Of a stretch of 43,727 nucleotides of DNA, positions 8,487 to 18,919 are shown one piece after another. Origin of the DNA: Methanobacterium sp. (lineage in GTDB: Archaea; Methanobacteriota; Methanobacteria; Methanobacteriales; Methanobacteriaceae); assembly GCA_012838205.1 (NCBI GenBank), contig DUPR01000054.1:1-43727 (forward strand), read 5' to 3'. The notes under the pieces were generated by a model. That model worked only from the letters and a program-made list of their open reading frames with translations, had not been told where the DNA came from and did not search any database. Made by a program: the position numbers and the translations under genes. Positions within the stretch are counted from its first letter, which is position 1; each line of letters opens with the position of its first letter.

Positions 8487-8738
8487 CTTAGCTTGTAAAA
8501 AGCCAGTCTACTTGCGATAATGTTCAAAAGCTGTTCTTATACTTATATGGGATTAAAATGCTCAGAAAATGTTCGGATACTTTAATTCGTTGAAATTAAC
8601 CTCAAATCCTGTTTTTTGGCTTTATTTTAGTTTTAACTCACCTTCCCCTATTGTTAAGTAGGTAAAATAAAAAAAATCAAGGAATAGTTAATAAAAAAAG
8701 TGCAAATTTATGAAAAAAATTCGATATCACCAACAAAC

Positions 8739-8825
<87 letters not shown>

Positions 8826-9055
8826 AATAGTTATCCTGGTTCTTAGAGGAAAGATAAAGATGTAAGATAGTTTATTTCCACATCATTAATAAGATTATAT
8901 CTAATAGCGGATATTCCTCATATAAAACCGGTGCTGGTTTTTTTAGAAAACCAATAAATTAAGGTTCTTCATTTACTGTTTAGCTTATTAAAGTAATGAA
9001 TACCAATCCAAATCAGATAGGAAAAATATCAAATTACTTTTAATAAGGAGACACT

Positions 9056-9772
9056 TCATTTTATAGAAGTTACCACCCCATAAACAAGATTTTTACTGGT
9101 TTTAGCGCTTAATTCAATTTCTATTTTTTGGTTATTGCCATTAATTAGGGTTAAATTTTCATTAATTAGCTTACCTTCATTTTCTAATTTTTCCATGAGT
9201 TTTTCAATTTCCTGTGACTGGGTAAACATGTTCTTAAAATTTCTCCCTACAACTCCCTTTAGAGAATTTCCATTGAACAAATCAGCTAAGTATTGATTCA
9301 TCATTAATATGTTGCCATTTAATTCAGTTATGAAAACTCCAACCATCAAGTTATCAATGAGAACTTTGTACTTATTTTCAGATTCTGCGAGTTTTGTTTC
9401 CATTTCATGTTTATATAATGCCATTTCGACTGCGAACTTCAATTCATTATCATTAAATGGTTTAATAAAGTAAGCATGAGGGGAAGTTTTATGGGCCCTG
9501 TCCATTATTAAGTCAGATGAATGAGCAGTGATATAGATAAGTGAAGTTTTCACTTCTTTCAGGATTTTCTCAGCAGCTTCCACTCCATCTTCTTCTCCCT
9601 GAAGTCTTATATCCATCAGCATCAGATCGGGTTTAAGATCCCGTGCCATGACCATAGCTTCCTCTCCTGAAACAGCAACTCCTACTGGATCATAACCCCA
9701 TTTACGAATTTTATTTTCAAGTTCAAGTGAAGTTATGCCTTCATCTTCCACAATTAACACTTTTTTAGTCAT
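9056..9772 (-). CDS. response regulator: receiver domain plus PAS domain
   Basis: Residues 1-120 form a CheY-like receiver: VLIVEDEG with the acidic pair, phosphoacceptor Asp in DLMLMDIRL, Thr in IYITAHS and Lys in YFIKPF. A PAS domain follows (ENKYKVLIDNLMVGVFITEL). There is no DNA-binding or catalytic output domain, as is common in methanogens. The gene lies 46 nt after the kinase on the same strand and is very likely its partner. GGCGAT before ATG 9772 resembles the local GGTGAT ribosome site. Confidence 0.9.
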   Translation of the reverse strand: MTKKVLIVEDEGITSLELENKIRKWGYDPVGVAVSGEEAMVMARDLKPDLMLMDIRLQGEEDGVEAAEKILKEVKTSLIYITAHSSDLIMDRAHKTSPHAYFIKPFNDNELKFAVEMALYKHEMETKLAESENKYKVLIDNLMVGVFITELNGNILMMNQYLADLFNGNSLKGVVGRNFKNMFTQSQEIEKLMEKLENEGKLINENLTLINGNNQKIEIELSAKTSKNLVYGVVTSIK

Positions 9773-9818
9773 TAAATCGCCGCCAATAACCTATTTTCCC
9801 CATTTAAGTATTAAATCT

Positions 9819-10418
9819 CTATCTTTCTAGATGTTTAGATGGAAATTTTATAATAAACGCAGTACCTTTAGAACCATCCCATTCTATAGATCCCCTAATT
9901 TGTCGCACTAACCGATTTACCAATTGTAATCCTAGTGTTTCAGCATTATCCAACTTAAAATCCTCAGGCAACCCCACACCATTATCAGCAACAGTTAAAT
10001 TATAATAATCATCAATTAAAGAAATTTTCAAGTTTATTTCTCCCTTTCCATCTGGAAAGGCGTATTTAAGGGAGTTAGTGATAAGTTCATTAATGATGAG
10101 ACCCAAAGGTGAGGCAGTTTTAATATCCATTTCCACCTTTTCAGTCTTGATACGAATTTTTATCTGGTTAGATTTCAAATGATAATTATCAAGGAGGTGG
10201 TGTGCGATCTGATGCATGTAATCTCCCATATCAATACTGGATAGGTTTTTGCTCTGATAAAGTTTCTCATGAACCATTGCCATGGACTGCACCCTGTTTT
10301 GACTTTCCTGCAGAGCATTCTGGACTTCATCATCATCCAAGTACATGGATTGGAGTCCCAGTAAACTGGAAATCACTTGCATATTGTTTTTCACCCGGTG
10401 GTGTACCTCCTGTACCAT
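9819..10418 (-). CDS. histidine kinase catalytic half (HisKA_2 + HATPase), out of frame with its sensor half
   Basis: Starts within the dimerisation helix: VQEVHHRVKNNMQVISSLLGLQ (phosphoacceptor His), then the ATPase N box INELITNSLKYAF, G1 DNGVGLPED and G2 TLGLQLVNRL. The open frame extends upstream of ATG 10418 as SSLDEKEA and matches the sensor ORF if one A is added at 10442-10445 or if ribosomes slip -1 there. AAGGAGG lies just 2 nt before ATG 10418, too close for a normal SD. The kinase is either a frameshifted gene, a sequencing error, or made by programmed frameshifting. Confidence 0.85.
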   Translation of the reverse strand: MVQEVHHRVKNNMQVISSLLGLQSMYLDDDEVQNALQESQNRVQSMAMVHEKLYQSKNLSSIDMGDYMHQIAHHLLDNYHLKSNQIKIRIKTEKVEMDIKTASPLGLIINELITNSLKYAFPDGKGEINLKISLIDDYYNLTVADNGVGLPEDFKLDNAETLGLQLVNRLVRQIRGSIEWDGSKGTAFIIKFPSKHLER

Positions 10419-11854
10419 GGCCTCCTTCTCATCCAGAGAACTTTTAAACGTTTTTCATCCTCTTTTCTGAGGGTGATGTCTCTGGCAACGGCCACCACCA
10501 CATCTTGACCGAAATAAGTTCCTTTGTTTAGTTTAACCTCTATTGGAAAGATTTCATTATTTTTCCTCTTGCCCCAGAATTCAAAGGTCTGATGTTTTCC
10601 ATCTAAAGCTAGGAACTCGGAGTTCACAATTTCTTCCATATCATTTTTACCAGGAGCCGACAACATGTGCAAGGATTTCCCTAATATTTCCTGTTTACTG
10701 TATCCATACATATCCAGAACTCCCTGATTTACTTCTAAAAACCGTAATTGAGGATCTATTATGCACAGCGCATCATTTATTGAGTTTAAAATGGCTTGGT
10801 ATGTTTTTTTACTTAGTTCTAGTTTTGTATAAGATTTCCGAACTTCTTTATTGTTAATTATCGCCCTTACAATTGCCAACCCAACTAAAAATCCTCCCCC
10901 AACTAATAAAACTTCAAAAACTTCTTTATTATTATAATAAGCCCATAATATGAATAGATAAGCTACTCCCCCGAATAATAATGCCACGTTTGTCTCGAAT
11001 GGGACTTTGAATCTCCAGAAATCTGTGGAAAGATCTTCAAGTACTGCTGGAGGGTGGCAGCGGATCTGCACCAAACCAGCCAGGGCCAGAGATAGACTGG
11101 CTGATATCCAAAAAATATTTTCTAACCCACCAGCCGGATATAAATTGAGAATATATTCGTAAACATATGTCACAGACGCTACAACTTGAAAAATGGCACA
11201 CACAATAAGGTAAAGTGTTGGTCCCTTCTTCAAGTTTCCAGTGTAGAAGACAAATAAAGAAATGGTGAAAAACATCAAGGCAAATAGGGATAAAAAATTT
11301 AGTGATATAACAAGGGAGTTAAAAGAATTTACCGGGCTCATTCTGGTAAAAGGGAGTATTAAAAATGACCAGAAAAACATGCTGATGGTAACCAGTGCCA
11401 TACCAATTTCAATCACCCGCCGGTAACGGTTCAAAATGTCCACGTGTGGTTTTGGAATTAAATAAAGGCCTAAACAAAAGAAAACTGTTTTAAAAATAAA
11501 AAATAGGTAAGTAAAACTCAAAATCGATTGATAAATTAGATTATAACCCCAAATTAACCATAACAAATCTCCCCCAACCCAAAAAGATTGGGATATGAAA
11601 AAAACCAGCCATGCATGATAATAACCTTTTCCATAGCTTTGCGAATGTTGGAAAGCGAAAAATAAAATAACCAAAGTAATGATGTTAAACAAAAGTACAG
11701 TAATGTCATTGATGGAAATGGTAATATTTGAGCTATTACGAAAAAATATAGTAAAAAATCCATAACTCACAATAATAAGAACAAATAAAAGGAATACTTG
11801 CCTAAAGGATGCAGATGATATATTACCAGTAGAAAGTTTTTCCCCAATCCCCAT
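10391..11854 (-). CDS. membrane sensor half of the histidine kinase (about 10 TM helices + PAS)
   Basis: The first ~340 residues are a multi-helix membrane domain (about ten hydrophobic segments, such as FRQVFLLFVLIIVSYGFF and VLLVGGGFLVGLAIVRAII). A PAS domain (YQAILNSINDALCIIDP to VAVARDITLRKE) follows. After DEKRLK (codons 466-471) the frame runs into 16 meaningless residues (VLWMRRRPWYRRYTTG) and stops. The -1 frame at that point resumes a normal kinase. A full protein would have about 670 aa. The ligand is unknown. GGGGAAATTAG precedes ATG 11854. Confidence 0.85.
   Translation of the reverse strand: MGIGEKLSTGNISSASFRQVFLLFVLIIVSYGFFTIFFRNSSNITISINDITVLLFNIITLVILFFAFQHSQSYGKGYYHAWLVFFISQSFWVGGDLLWLIWGYNLIYQSILSFTYLFFIFKTVFFCLGLYLIPKPHVDILNRYRRVIEIGMALVTISMFFWSFLILPFTRMSPVNSFNSLVISLNFLSLFALMFFTISLFVFYTGNLKKGPTLYLIVCAIFQVVASVTYVYEYILNLYPAGGLENIFWISASLSLALAGLVQIRCHPPAVLEDLSTDFWRFKVPFETNVALLFGGVAYLFILWAYYNNKEVFEVLLVGGGFLVGLAIVRAIINNKEVRKSYTKLELSKKTYQAILNSINDALCIIDPQLRFLEVNQGVLDMYGYSKQEILGKSLHMLSAPGKNDMEEIVNSEFLALDGKHQTFEFWGKRKNNEIFPIEVKLNKGTYFGQDVVVAVARDITLRKEDEKRLKVLWMRRRPWYRRYTTG
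10442..10448 (-). other. U UUA AAA heptamer at the kinase frame break
   Basis: In the zero frame the codons are CGT TTA AAA GTT (codons 469-472), so the minus-strand 7-mer reads T TTA AAA, the X XXY YYZ form of a -1 slippery site. A -1 slip yields AGT TCT CTG GAT, exactly the kinase frame. A single A deletion in the same run would look identical. Confidence 0.7.
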
Positions 11855-12293
11855 TTACTAATTTCCCCTAAACCAAATCCATTCTTACATAATTTGATAT
11901 GGTCTTCTTATAAATAAATTGGTGTTTCCAGACAATTTACAGCCCAAATTATAATCTAAAAATGAAATAATTTATAAGCCAATAAAAAAATGTATGATTG
12001 AATCATTAAAATTTAACATATAATTGTATTAGTTTCAAAAATTTTAACCAACGTATATGATTTTTATCATAATATTATTTTACAATAATATTCTAGCAAA
12101 TTAACAATTTCTAAATTGGAACTCCACATGATTCAATCTAATATAATTATAGAAAATTTTATCCCTCTTTAAGCAAGTTTTTAATAAGATCATCTTTTAA
12201 TTGGACGCATGATATTGTTAATCGAAACCCATAGAAATTACTAATATAAAACAACCTATCAATTGCACAAATTCGAATATGTGGTGTAAAAAG
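11855..12293. other. divergent intergenic region, AT-rich, no gene
   Basis: This 439-nt region separates the minus-strand kinase from the plus-strand phosphatidyltransferase, so it must hold both promoters. Several TATA-like AT tracts occur (for example TAATATAAAAC near 12242), but none can be assigned with confidence. Confidence 0.4.
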
Positions 12294-12869
12294 ATGTTAA
12301 ACAAAGCACGGCCCAAAATACAAAAATTAATCAACCCAGTAGCCAGTAAAATCAGATTACACCCTAACATTCTAACCATAATTGGATTAGTTCTTAGCCT
12401 TTTTGCAGCATATGCCTTAGCCATGGGAAATCTGTTAGCAGGCGCATTACTCATACTATGCAGCGGATTTTTTGATGTTATAGACGGTGCTGTGGCCCGG
12501 AACAATAACACCAAAAGTAAATTTGGAGGTTTCCTAGACTCCACATGCGACCGTTTTGCAGATGCCTTCATAATAATTGGAGTGATATATGGAGGATTTG
12601 TAAACTGGTTTTGGGGTATCTTGGCATTGTTAGCCTCATTAACTGTGAGTTATGTCCGTGCCCGGGCAGAGGTGGAAGGGATAAAATGTGATGTTGGAAT
12701 CGCAGAAAGAGCAGAACGTATATTCATAATATTGGGTGGAGCATTCCTGGGATACTTCATTGACCCCCACTTTTTCATGTCAATAGCCATTCTCCTGATA
12801 ATCATCTTAGGATATGTAACTGTATTGCAACGAATTTATCACTCCTGGAAAGAGTTTAAAAAACTTTAA
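12294..12869 (+). CDS. CDP-alcohol phosphatidyltransferase, probably archaetidylinositol phosphate synthase
   Basis: Carries the family signature D-x2-DG-x2-AR-x8-G-x3-D-x3-D, seen as [12 protein letters not shown]...[14 protein letters not shown], on a membrane protein with about five to six TM helices and 191 aa. The enzyme joins a CDP-archaeol head to a polar alcohol in archaeal lipid synthesis. Inositol-1-phosphate as acceptor is an inference from resemblance to Methanothermobacter homologues; serine or glycerol is not excluded. GGTG at 12282-12285 precedes ATG 12294, so the in-frame ATG 12279 is rejected. Confidence 0.85.
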   Translation: MLNKARPKIQKLINPVASKIRLHPNILTIIGLVLSLFAAYALAMGNLLAGALLILCSGFFDVIDGAVARNNNTKSKFGGFLDSTCDRFADAFIIIGVIYGGFVNWFWGILALLASLTVSYVRARAEVEGIKCDVGIAERAERIFIILGGAFLGYFIDPHFFMSIAILLIIILGYVTVLQRIYHSWKEFKKL

Positions 12870-12886
12870 AATATTCATAAGATACT

Positions 12887-13129
<243 letters not shown>

Positions 13130-13314
13130 TAACATACACCCTCTTCATAACCATTTAGTGATTTAATAATATAATAAGATATTTAAAAATATTCTAGGGG
13201 AAGGAATCCTTAAAGGGAATAATACACCTTGCATACGGAAATTATCTATCTGTACGTTCCTAAAAATTGAAACTTCTATGAATAATCGTGAGACATATAA
13301 GAATAAGAGGCTAT

Positions 13315-13977
13315 ATGAATTTCGAAGATAATATTCTACAAGAAGCTAAAAAAGATTTTCAATATTTACTGGACCGTGGTTTTCCCAGAACCGGGGCTTT
13401 AACTTTTGTGAGTAATCATTACCTCCTCAATGAGGAGCAAAGGAATTATCTTAATCGAAGTGTTTTTTCCAAGCAGAAAATAGAATCAAGGAAGAAAAAA
13501 TTAATTTTATTATCAGATGTGAAGGATAAAAATGTTTTTATAGACGGTTATAACGTCCTAATCACAGTTGAAAGCATCTGCAGTAGTGGAGATAAATTTC
13601 TACTTCACTGTGATGATGGTGTTACTCGAGATATCAAAGCTGTTTTCGGGAAATACAAAAAAGATGAAACTACACAGGAAGCCTTGAATTCAATAATATC
13701 ACTCTTGAAAATGTTTAATCCTAAAAATGTACTCTTTTTCTATGACAGTCCAGTGAGTATGAGTGGTAAACTGGCCAGGGAAACTAAAGAACTTTTAAAA
13801 TCACTTGAAGTTCCAGGTGATGCTCAAACTGCTAGTAACGTGGATGCCGAACTGGTGAAACTATCCAAAGAAGTGAAAGGCGTGGTAGCTACCAGTGATG
13901 GGATAATAATTGATAAAGTAGAAACAGTGCTGGACATACCCAGTTACATTGCAAGGATGAACAAAAAAATAAAATAA
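13315..13977 (+). CDS. DUF434-type protein, 220 aa
   Basis: The N-terminal region ([38 protein letters not shown]) matches the DUF434 style. The C-terminal part ([15 protein letters not shown], then [24 protein letters not shown] and [11 protein letters not shown]) has the spaced acidic residues of a PIN/NYN-like nuclease fold. Nuclease activity is an inference. ATG 13315 has AGAGG 4 nt upstream. GTG 13288 is a longer alternative without an SD. It stands alone on the plus strand. Confidence 0.75.
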   Translation: MNFEDNILQEAKKDFQYLLDRGFPRTGALTFVSNHYLLNEEQRNYLNRSVFSKQKIESRKKKLILLSDVKDKNVFIDGYNVLITVESICSSGDKFLLHCDDGVTRDIKAVFGKYKKDETTQEALNSIISLLKMFNPKNVLFFYDSPVSMSGKLARETKELLKSLEVPGDAQTASNVDAELVKLSKEVKGVVATSDGIIIDKVETVLDIPSYIARMNKKIK

Positions 13978-14029
13978 TTAAGTGAAATTCAATTTTTTTA
14001 AAATAAAAATAAAGGAATTAAGGATATAT

Positions 14030-15127
<1,098 letters not shown>

Positions 15128-15354
15128 ACTTTTACACCTCTAAAAAAATCATAAACTTCTAAAACAGCATTATTTAATGCTAAAAAAAGGGTAGATTGAA
15201 TCTATAATTATGAAACCAGTTTTCTAGATGAAAACCAGTTTAGAAACAGCTTGTAGCTATTCTAACAAAACCCTTCTTATTAAGAAATTATGATAAGATA
15301 GACATATAAAATTTACTACTTTCCATTTTTCTTCATACCATGGATTGAATACGG

Positions 15355-16368
15355 TTAAATTTTTTGGTAATTGTCCCTAACTGCTTGTGCCATCTCCATG
15401 GTTGTGGACGTTCCCCCTAAGTCTGGTGTGACATATTTTCCTTCCTTTAAAACCTTCAAAAGAGACTGTTCCAGTTTCAATGCTTCGTGGTCCTCTTTCA
15501 GGAATTGGAGCATGAGTACAACAGATAGAATCATAGCAGTAGGATTAGCCACACCTTTACCTGCAATATCCGGAGCAGAACCATGCACAGGCTCAAATAA
15601 TCCATTATGATCACCGATGTTGGCAGATGGCACCATCCCCAAACCCCCAACTAGTCCTGCGCCTTCGTCAGACAATATATCTCCAAAAAGGTTGGTGGTA
15701 ACAATTACTTGAAAACGGTGGGGTTTAGTAATTAGAAACATGGCAGCAGCATCCACATAAACTTCGTCAACCTCGATATCATCATAACCATCTATTTTTC
15801 CATATTCTTTAGCCACCTTCCAGAAAGACTCACGGAATACTCCATCAGTTTTTTTAAGCACGTTAGCTTTATGTACTGCAGTTAAACGGGATTTCCTCCT
15901 TTCATATGCCTCTTTAAATGCGACTTTCGTTATTTTTTCCGATGCTTTCCTGGTTATAACCCTCACAGCAGTTGCTCCATCCTTAGTGAATTTTTCAATT
16001 CCAGAATATAGTCCTTCACTGTTTTCCCGGACAATAAGGATGTCCAAATCATTATAAACAGATTTAACACCAGGATATGATTTGATAGGCCTTAAATTAG
16101 CATATAGGCCCAGTTTTTTTCTAAGAGTGATTATTGCACTTTTCTGACCAGGAACTGTGGTTACAGCACCGAAAAGTGTTGCATCAGAATTTTTAGCCAT
16201 TTTAATTGTTTCATCGGGAATGGTAGTACCAGTATCCTCAAAACAGGAATTTCCAGCTTTAGCGTCTTGAAAATAAAATTCAACAGGAATCGCATCTAAG
16301 GCATGGATTGCAGCTTGGGTTACCTCTGGACCAATGCCATCACCAGGTATTACAGTTATTTTGTGCAT
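15355..16368 (-). CDS. aksF: isocitrate/isopropylmalate-type dehydrogenase, probably homoisocitrate dehydrogenase AksF
   Basis: An NAD-dependent beta-decarboxylating dehydrogenase of 337 aa: IPGDGIGPEVT, RENSEGLYSGIE, catalytic Lys/Tyr region, TTNLFGDILSDEGAG, and EPVHGSAPDIAGKG. The substrate-specificity helix reads SAIITLRKKLGLYANLRP, closer to my recollection of methanococcal AksF (IITLRK) than LeuB (VKLRH). AksF acts in 2-oxosuberate synthesis for coenzyme B and biotin. No leu genes adjoin, which also fits AksF, but LeuB cannot be excluded. AGAGGAT precedes ATG 16368. Confidence 0.8.
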   Translation of the reverse strand: MHKITVIPGDGIGPEVTQAAIHALDAIPVEFYFQDAKAGNSCFEDTGTTIPDETIKMAKNSDATLFGAVTTVPGQKSAIITLRKKLGLYANLRPIKSYPGVKSVYNDLDILIVRENSEGLYSGIEKFTKDGATAVRVITRKASEKITKVAFKEAYERRKSRLTAVHKANVLKKTDGVFRESFWKVAKEYGKIDGYDDIEVDEVYVDAAAMFLITKPHRFQVIVTTNLFGDILSDEGAGLVGGLGMVPSANIGDHNGLFEPVHGSAPDIAGKGVANPTAMILSVVLMLQFLKEDHEALKLEQSLLKVLKEGKYVTPDLGGTSTTMEMAQAVRDNYQKI

Positions 16369-16399
16369 GGTAAATCCTCTTAACGTATGAATAATATAT

Positions 16400-16485
16400 A
16401 TGGTTTGGTTAATAATCCCATGGAGCTAATCGTAGACTAGGGATGGTTTGATAAATAATTCCAAGGAGTTAGTTATATACTAAGG
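16400..16485. repeat. 43-bp imperfect tandem repeat in a divergent promoter region
   Basis: Units 16400-16442 and 16443-16485 both begin ATGGTTTG and share 33 of 43 positions by eye, with CTAGGG/CTAAGG at their ends. The repeat lies between aksF (minus, 32 nt downstream) and the HEAT gene (plus). The spacing is about four helical turns, so paired regulator sites are possible. Confidence 0.75.
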
Positions 16486-16617
16486 TTAATTTTTTGTTTA
16501 TTCTTTTGGGGCAAAATATATTGCCTATTAAATACAAATTATAATTTTTCTAGATCGAACATTAAATCGATTTAGTCAAAAAAAAACCATTACATTAATT
16601 TCAAGGGGAAATGGACT

Positions 16618-17175
16618 ATGGAAGTTGAAAAAAACATTGAAAGATTGATTGAAACTTTAAAGGATGATGATGAACATGTGCAGGTGCAAGCCACAGAAAT
16701 GCTAGAGGAAATTGGAGAACCTGCAGTGCCTCAGCTCATAGATGCCCTTGATGATGAAGATAAAAATGTTAGGAAGGGATCTGCAAAAGTTCTAGGAATA
16801 ATTGGTAATGAGAAAGCCATTACCCCCCTTATTGAAACCATGAAAGATGATAATAAGTGGGTGCGCAGGGCAGCCTCGGGTGCTCTTAGCAATATGGGTA
16901 AATCTGCTGTGAATCCCCTGATTGAAACATTGAAAGATGATGATTGGAGAGTCAGAGGAGGAGCTGCTTGGGCACTAGGAAACATCAAAGCCCCAGAATC
17001 ATTGCCAGCACTGATTAAGATCATGGATGATGATAGCGGATTCGTCAGGGCTGGTGCAGTTATGGCTGTGGGAAACATTGGCGGAGATGAAGCAGAAAAA
17101 GCACTTGAAAAAGCCCTAAATGATAAAAGTAGTTATGTTCGTAGAGTTGCCGAAGGTTTCCTGAACAAGGAATAA
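16618..17175 (+). CDS. HEAT-repeat (PBS lyase-like) protein, 185 aa
   Basis: About five to six HEAT-type repeats of 31 residues fill the protein, for example PAVPQLIDALDDEDKNVRKG and SAVNPLIETLKDDDWRVRGG. It is soluble, with no catalytic motif. Such repeats bind proteins, and the partner is unknown. AGGGG at 16604-16608 precedes ATG 16618. The antisense frame over it is a shadow caused by the repeats. Confidence 0.9.
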   Translation: MEVEKNIERLIETLKDDDEHVQVQATEMLEEIGEPAVPQLIDALDDEDKNVRKGSAKVLGIIGNEKAITPLIETMKDDNKWVRRAASGALSNMGKSAVNPLIETLKDDDWRVRGGAAWALGNIKAPESLPALIKIMDDDSGFVRAGAVMAVGNIGGDEAEKALEKALNDKSSYVRRVAEGFLNKE

Positions 17176-17279
17176 TATAACTTATTTTTTTAGTTGGCAA
17201 CAATCATACACATAACATTTAAGATTGAGTGGGATTACTAAGTGTTAATGATAATCTTGTTTTTCTATCAAGGTGGAAC

Positions 17280-18242
17280 ATGAAAGTTAGTGTAATTGGA
17301 GCATCAGGCAGAGTAGGGAAGGCTGTTTCTTTTTGTCTGGCTGAAGAGAGTGTTGTAAGCAAGATTGTACTTTTATCACGGGAAAAAAGTTTGGATAAGA
17401 TCCAGGGAGAAACCTTGGACATGAATGATGCCCTTGCTGCAAAGGATATTAGAGTGTCCATAACCCCATCTGCAAATTTTGAAGATATGGCTGATTCTAA
17501 AATTGTTATAATTGCTGCAGGTGTTCCACGAACTCCTGAAATGACACGCATGGATCTGGCAGTTCCCAATGCAAAGATTGTTGCAAAATATGCTAAATTA
17601 GTAGCAAAATATGCTCCAGAATCCATAATTCTAGTTATAACTAACCCTGTTGATGTCATGACATACATAGCCCATAAGGCTTCCGGGTTTCCGCGTAATA
17701 GAGTAATTGGATTAGGAAACCACCTTGATTCATTGCGGTTGAAGAATATCTTTGCCAAAAAATTCAATATTCATGTTAGTGAAATACACACCAGAATAAT
17801 TGGAGAACATGGCAATCACATGGTTCTTCTTTTAAGTTCCACTTCCATTGGTGGAATAATGTTTAAAGACTTTTCTCAGTATCAATCCTTTGATATAGAT
17901 GGAATTATTGAGAAAGTTAAAAATGCAGGAAGTTATGTCATAAACAAAAAAGGGGCAACTGAGTACGGGCCTGCTTACGCTGTTTCTAATATTGTCAAAA
18001 CCATCCTAAATGATGAAAAAAGGATACTGACTCTTACCACCTATCTAGATGGAGAGATTTATGGTACCAGTGATGTTTGTCTGGGAGTGCCAGTAAAATT
18101 GGGTAAAAACGGTGTTGAAAGAATAATTAAGGTTAATATGAGTGATGATGAACTAGAATCTTTTAAAATAGCTGCAGAATATGTTAAAACATCTACTGAT
18201 GAAATAATAGCAATGATAAAAGAAGAAATTGATTTTAATTAA
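17280..18242 (+). CDS. mdh: malate dehydrogenase (LDH/MDH superfamily)
   Basis: The Rossmann start MKVSVIGASGRVGKAV is followed by VIIAAGVPRTPEMTRMDL (mobile loop Arg), ITNPVDVMTY, GLGNHLDSLRLK and the catalytic IGEHGNHMV (His). The second beta strand ends LSREKS without an acidic residue, as in the NADP-using methanogen enzyme. In methanogens it serves the reductive branch of the incomplete TCA cycle. AGGTGG at 17271-17276 marks ATG 17280. An earlier GTG (17229) adds 17 unlikely residues. Confidence 0.93.
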   Translation: MKVSVIGASGRVGKAVSFCLAEESVVSKIVLLSREKSLDKIQGETLDMNDALAAKDIRVSITPSANFEDMADSKIVIIAAGVPRTPEMTRMDLAVPNAKIVAKYAKLVAKYAPESIILVITNPVDVMTYIAHKASGFPRNRVIGLGNHLDSLRLKNIFAKKFNIHVSEIHTRIIGEHGNHMVLLLSSTSIGGIMFKDFSQYQSFDIDGIIEKVKNAGSYVINKKGATEYGPAYAVSNIVKTILNDEKRILTLTTYLDGEIYGTSDVCLGVPVKLGKNGVERIIKVNMSDDELESFKIAAEYVKTSTDEIIAMIKEEIDFN

Positions 18243-18277
18243 ATATTTACAAATTTGTTTCTATGGTAGGAGTAGTT

Positions 18278-18319
18278 CCTTAAAAAAAATATTATTTAAG
18301 GGTTCTTGATTTTGAACCC
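18278..18319. terminator. overlapping hairpins between convergent genes
   Basis: CCTTAAA (18278-18284) pairs with TTTAAGG (18295-18301). GGGTTC (18300-18305) pairs with GAACCC (18314-18319). They lie between the mdh stop and the stop of the convergent membrane protein, so a two-way terminator is likely. Confidence 0.55.
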
Positions 18320-18324
18320 GTTCC

Positions 18325-18618
18325 TCAGTATTTAATAGTAGAATTTGGATCAGGTTTTGGATCAGGTTTTGGATCAGGTTTTGGACCCGGTGTATCATTT
18401 TGAGGATGTATAGGTGTCCGGTTAGCATCTGTTGGCTTGTAAGAGTTTTTGTAGTTATAGTCCTTATAATCGGTTCCAGTGTCATTGGTTTTATTAGTTA
18501 CATTGAGTGTGAAATTCCCGGCAGAGCTTAAAATACCGATAAAATAGCCACTGATAAATGCTAATACCACAATTATCACAATTAATGTAATGGGTTTCTT
18601 ATCCTTTTTAATATCCAT
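18325..18618 (-). CDS. small anchored surface protein with Pro-Asp-Lys repeat tail, 97 aa
   Basis: One TM helix (ITLIVIIVVLAFISGYFIGIL) follows a short lysine-rich cytoplasmic start. The outer part holds about seven N-x-S/T glycosylation sequons (NFT, NVT, NKT, NDT, NRT, NDT, NST) in about 65 residues, then a PKPD-PKPD-PKPD spacer. It is probably an exported, N-glycosylated cell-envelope protein. No family is recognised. Confidence 0.7.
   Translation of the reverse strand: MDIKKDKKPITLIVIIVVLAFISGYFIGILSSAGNFTLNVTNKTNDTGTDYKDYNYKNSYKPTDANRTPIHPQNDTPGPKPDPKPDPKPDPNSTIKY
18343..18390. repeat. four 12-bp repeats encoding the PKPD tail
   Basis: TTTTGGATCAGG-type units lie at 18343, 18355, 18367 and 18379 (first and last slightly diverged). 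Each encodes four residues (PDPK) on the minus strand, so copy number can change without a frameshift. Confidence 0.9.
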
Positions 18619-18919
18619 GTTAATCTACTCTCAATCATATTTGTAGTGAAAATTTTTGATATCCCTCTTCAACAAAATTTTTATTGGAAAAATGATGTCA
18701 GTGCATCTATTATGACACATCACATTAGTATCATAAGTGATCCTATAATAAATTTACCCTAAAAAATTTGTTTTACATCCAAAAATCTGAGTAATTTTGT
18801 TTGAAAAATTATACCCAAAAATAATCCTAAATTAATAATAACTCTTTCTTAAAAAAAATCGTGCTAAATCTCTTTTTTTGATCCTAAGAAAAAAAAAGTT
18901 AAAAAAAAGGTTGGTTTAG
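18619..18919. other. 301-nt AT-rich spacer, no gene
   Basis: No ORF or tRNA is visible. Runs of A/T at 18841-18910 lie just past the aqpM stop on its strand and could act as its terminator. Confidence 0.4.

Noticed and set aside
17219..17767. 182-aa ORF antisense to malate dehydrogenase
   Set aside because: The plus-strand frame has all MDH motifs, and the antisense frame is a by-product.
18343..18390. CRISPR or regulatory repeat
   Set aside because: The 12-bp units are coding and translate to the PKPD tail.
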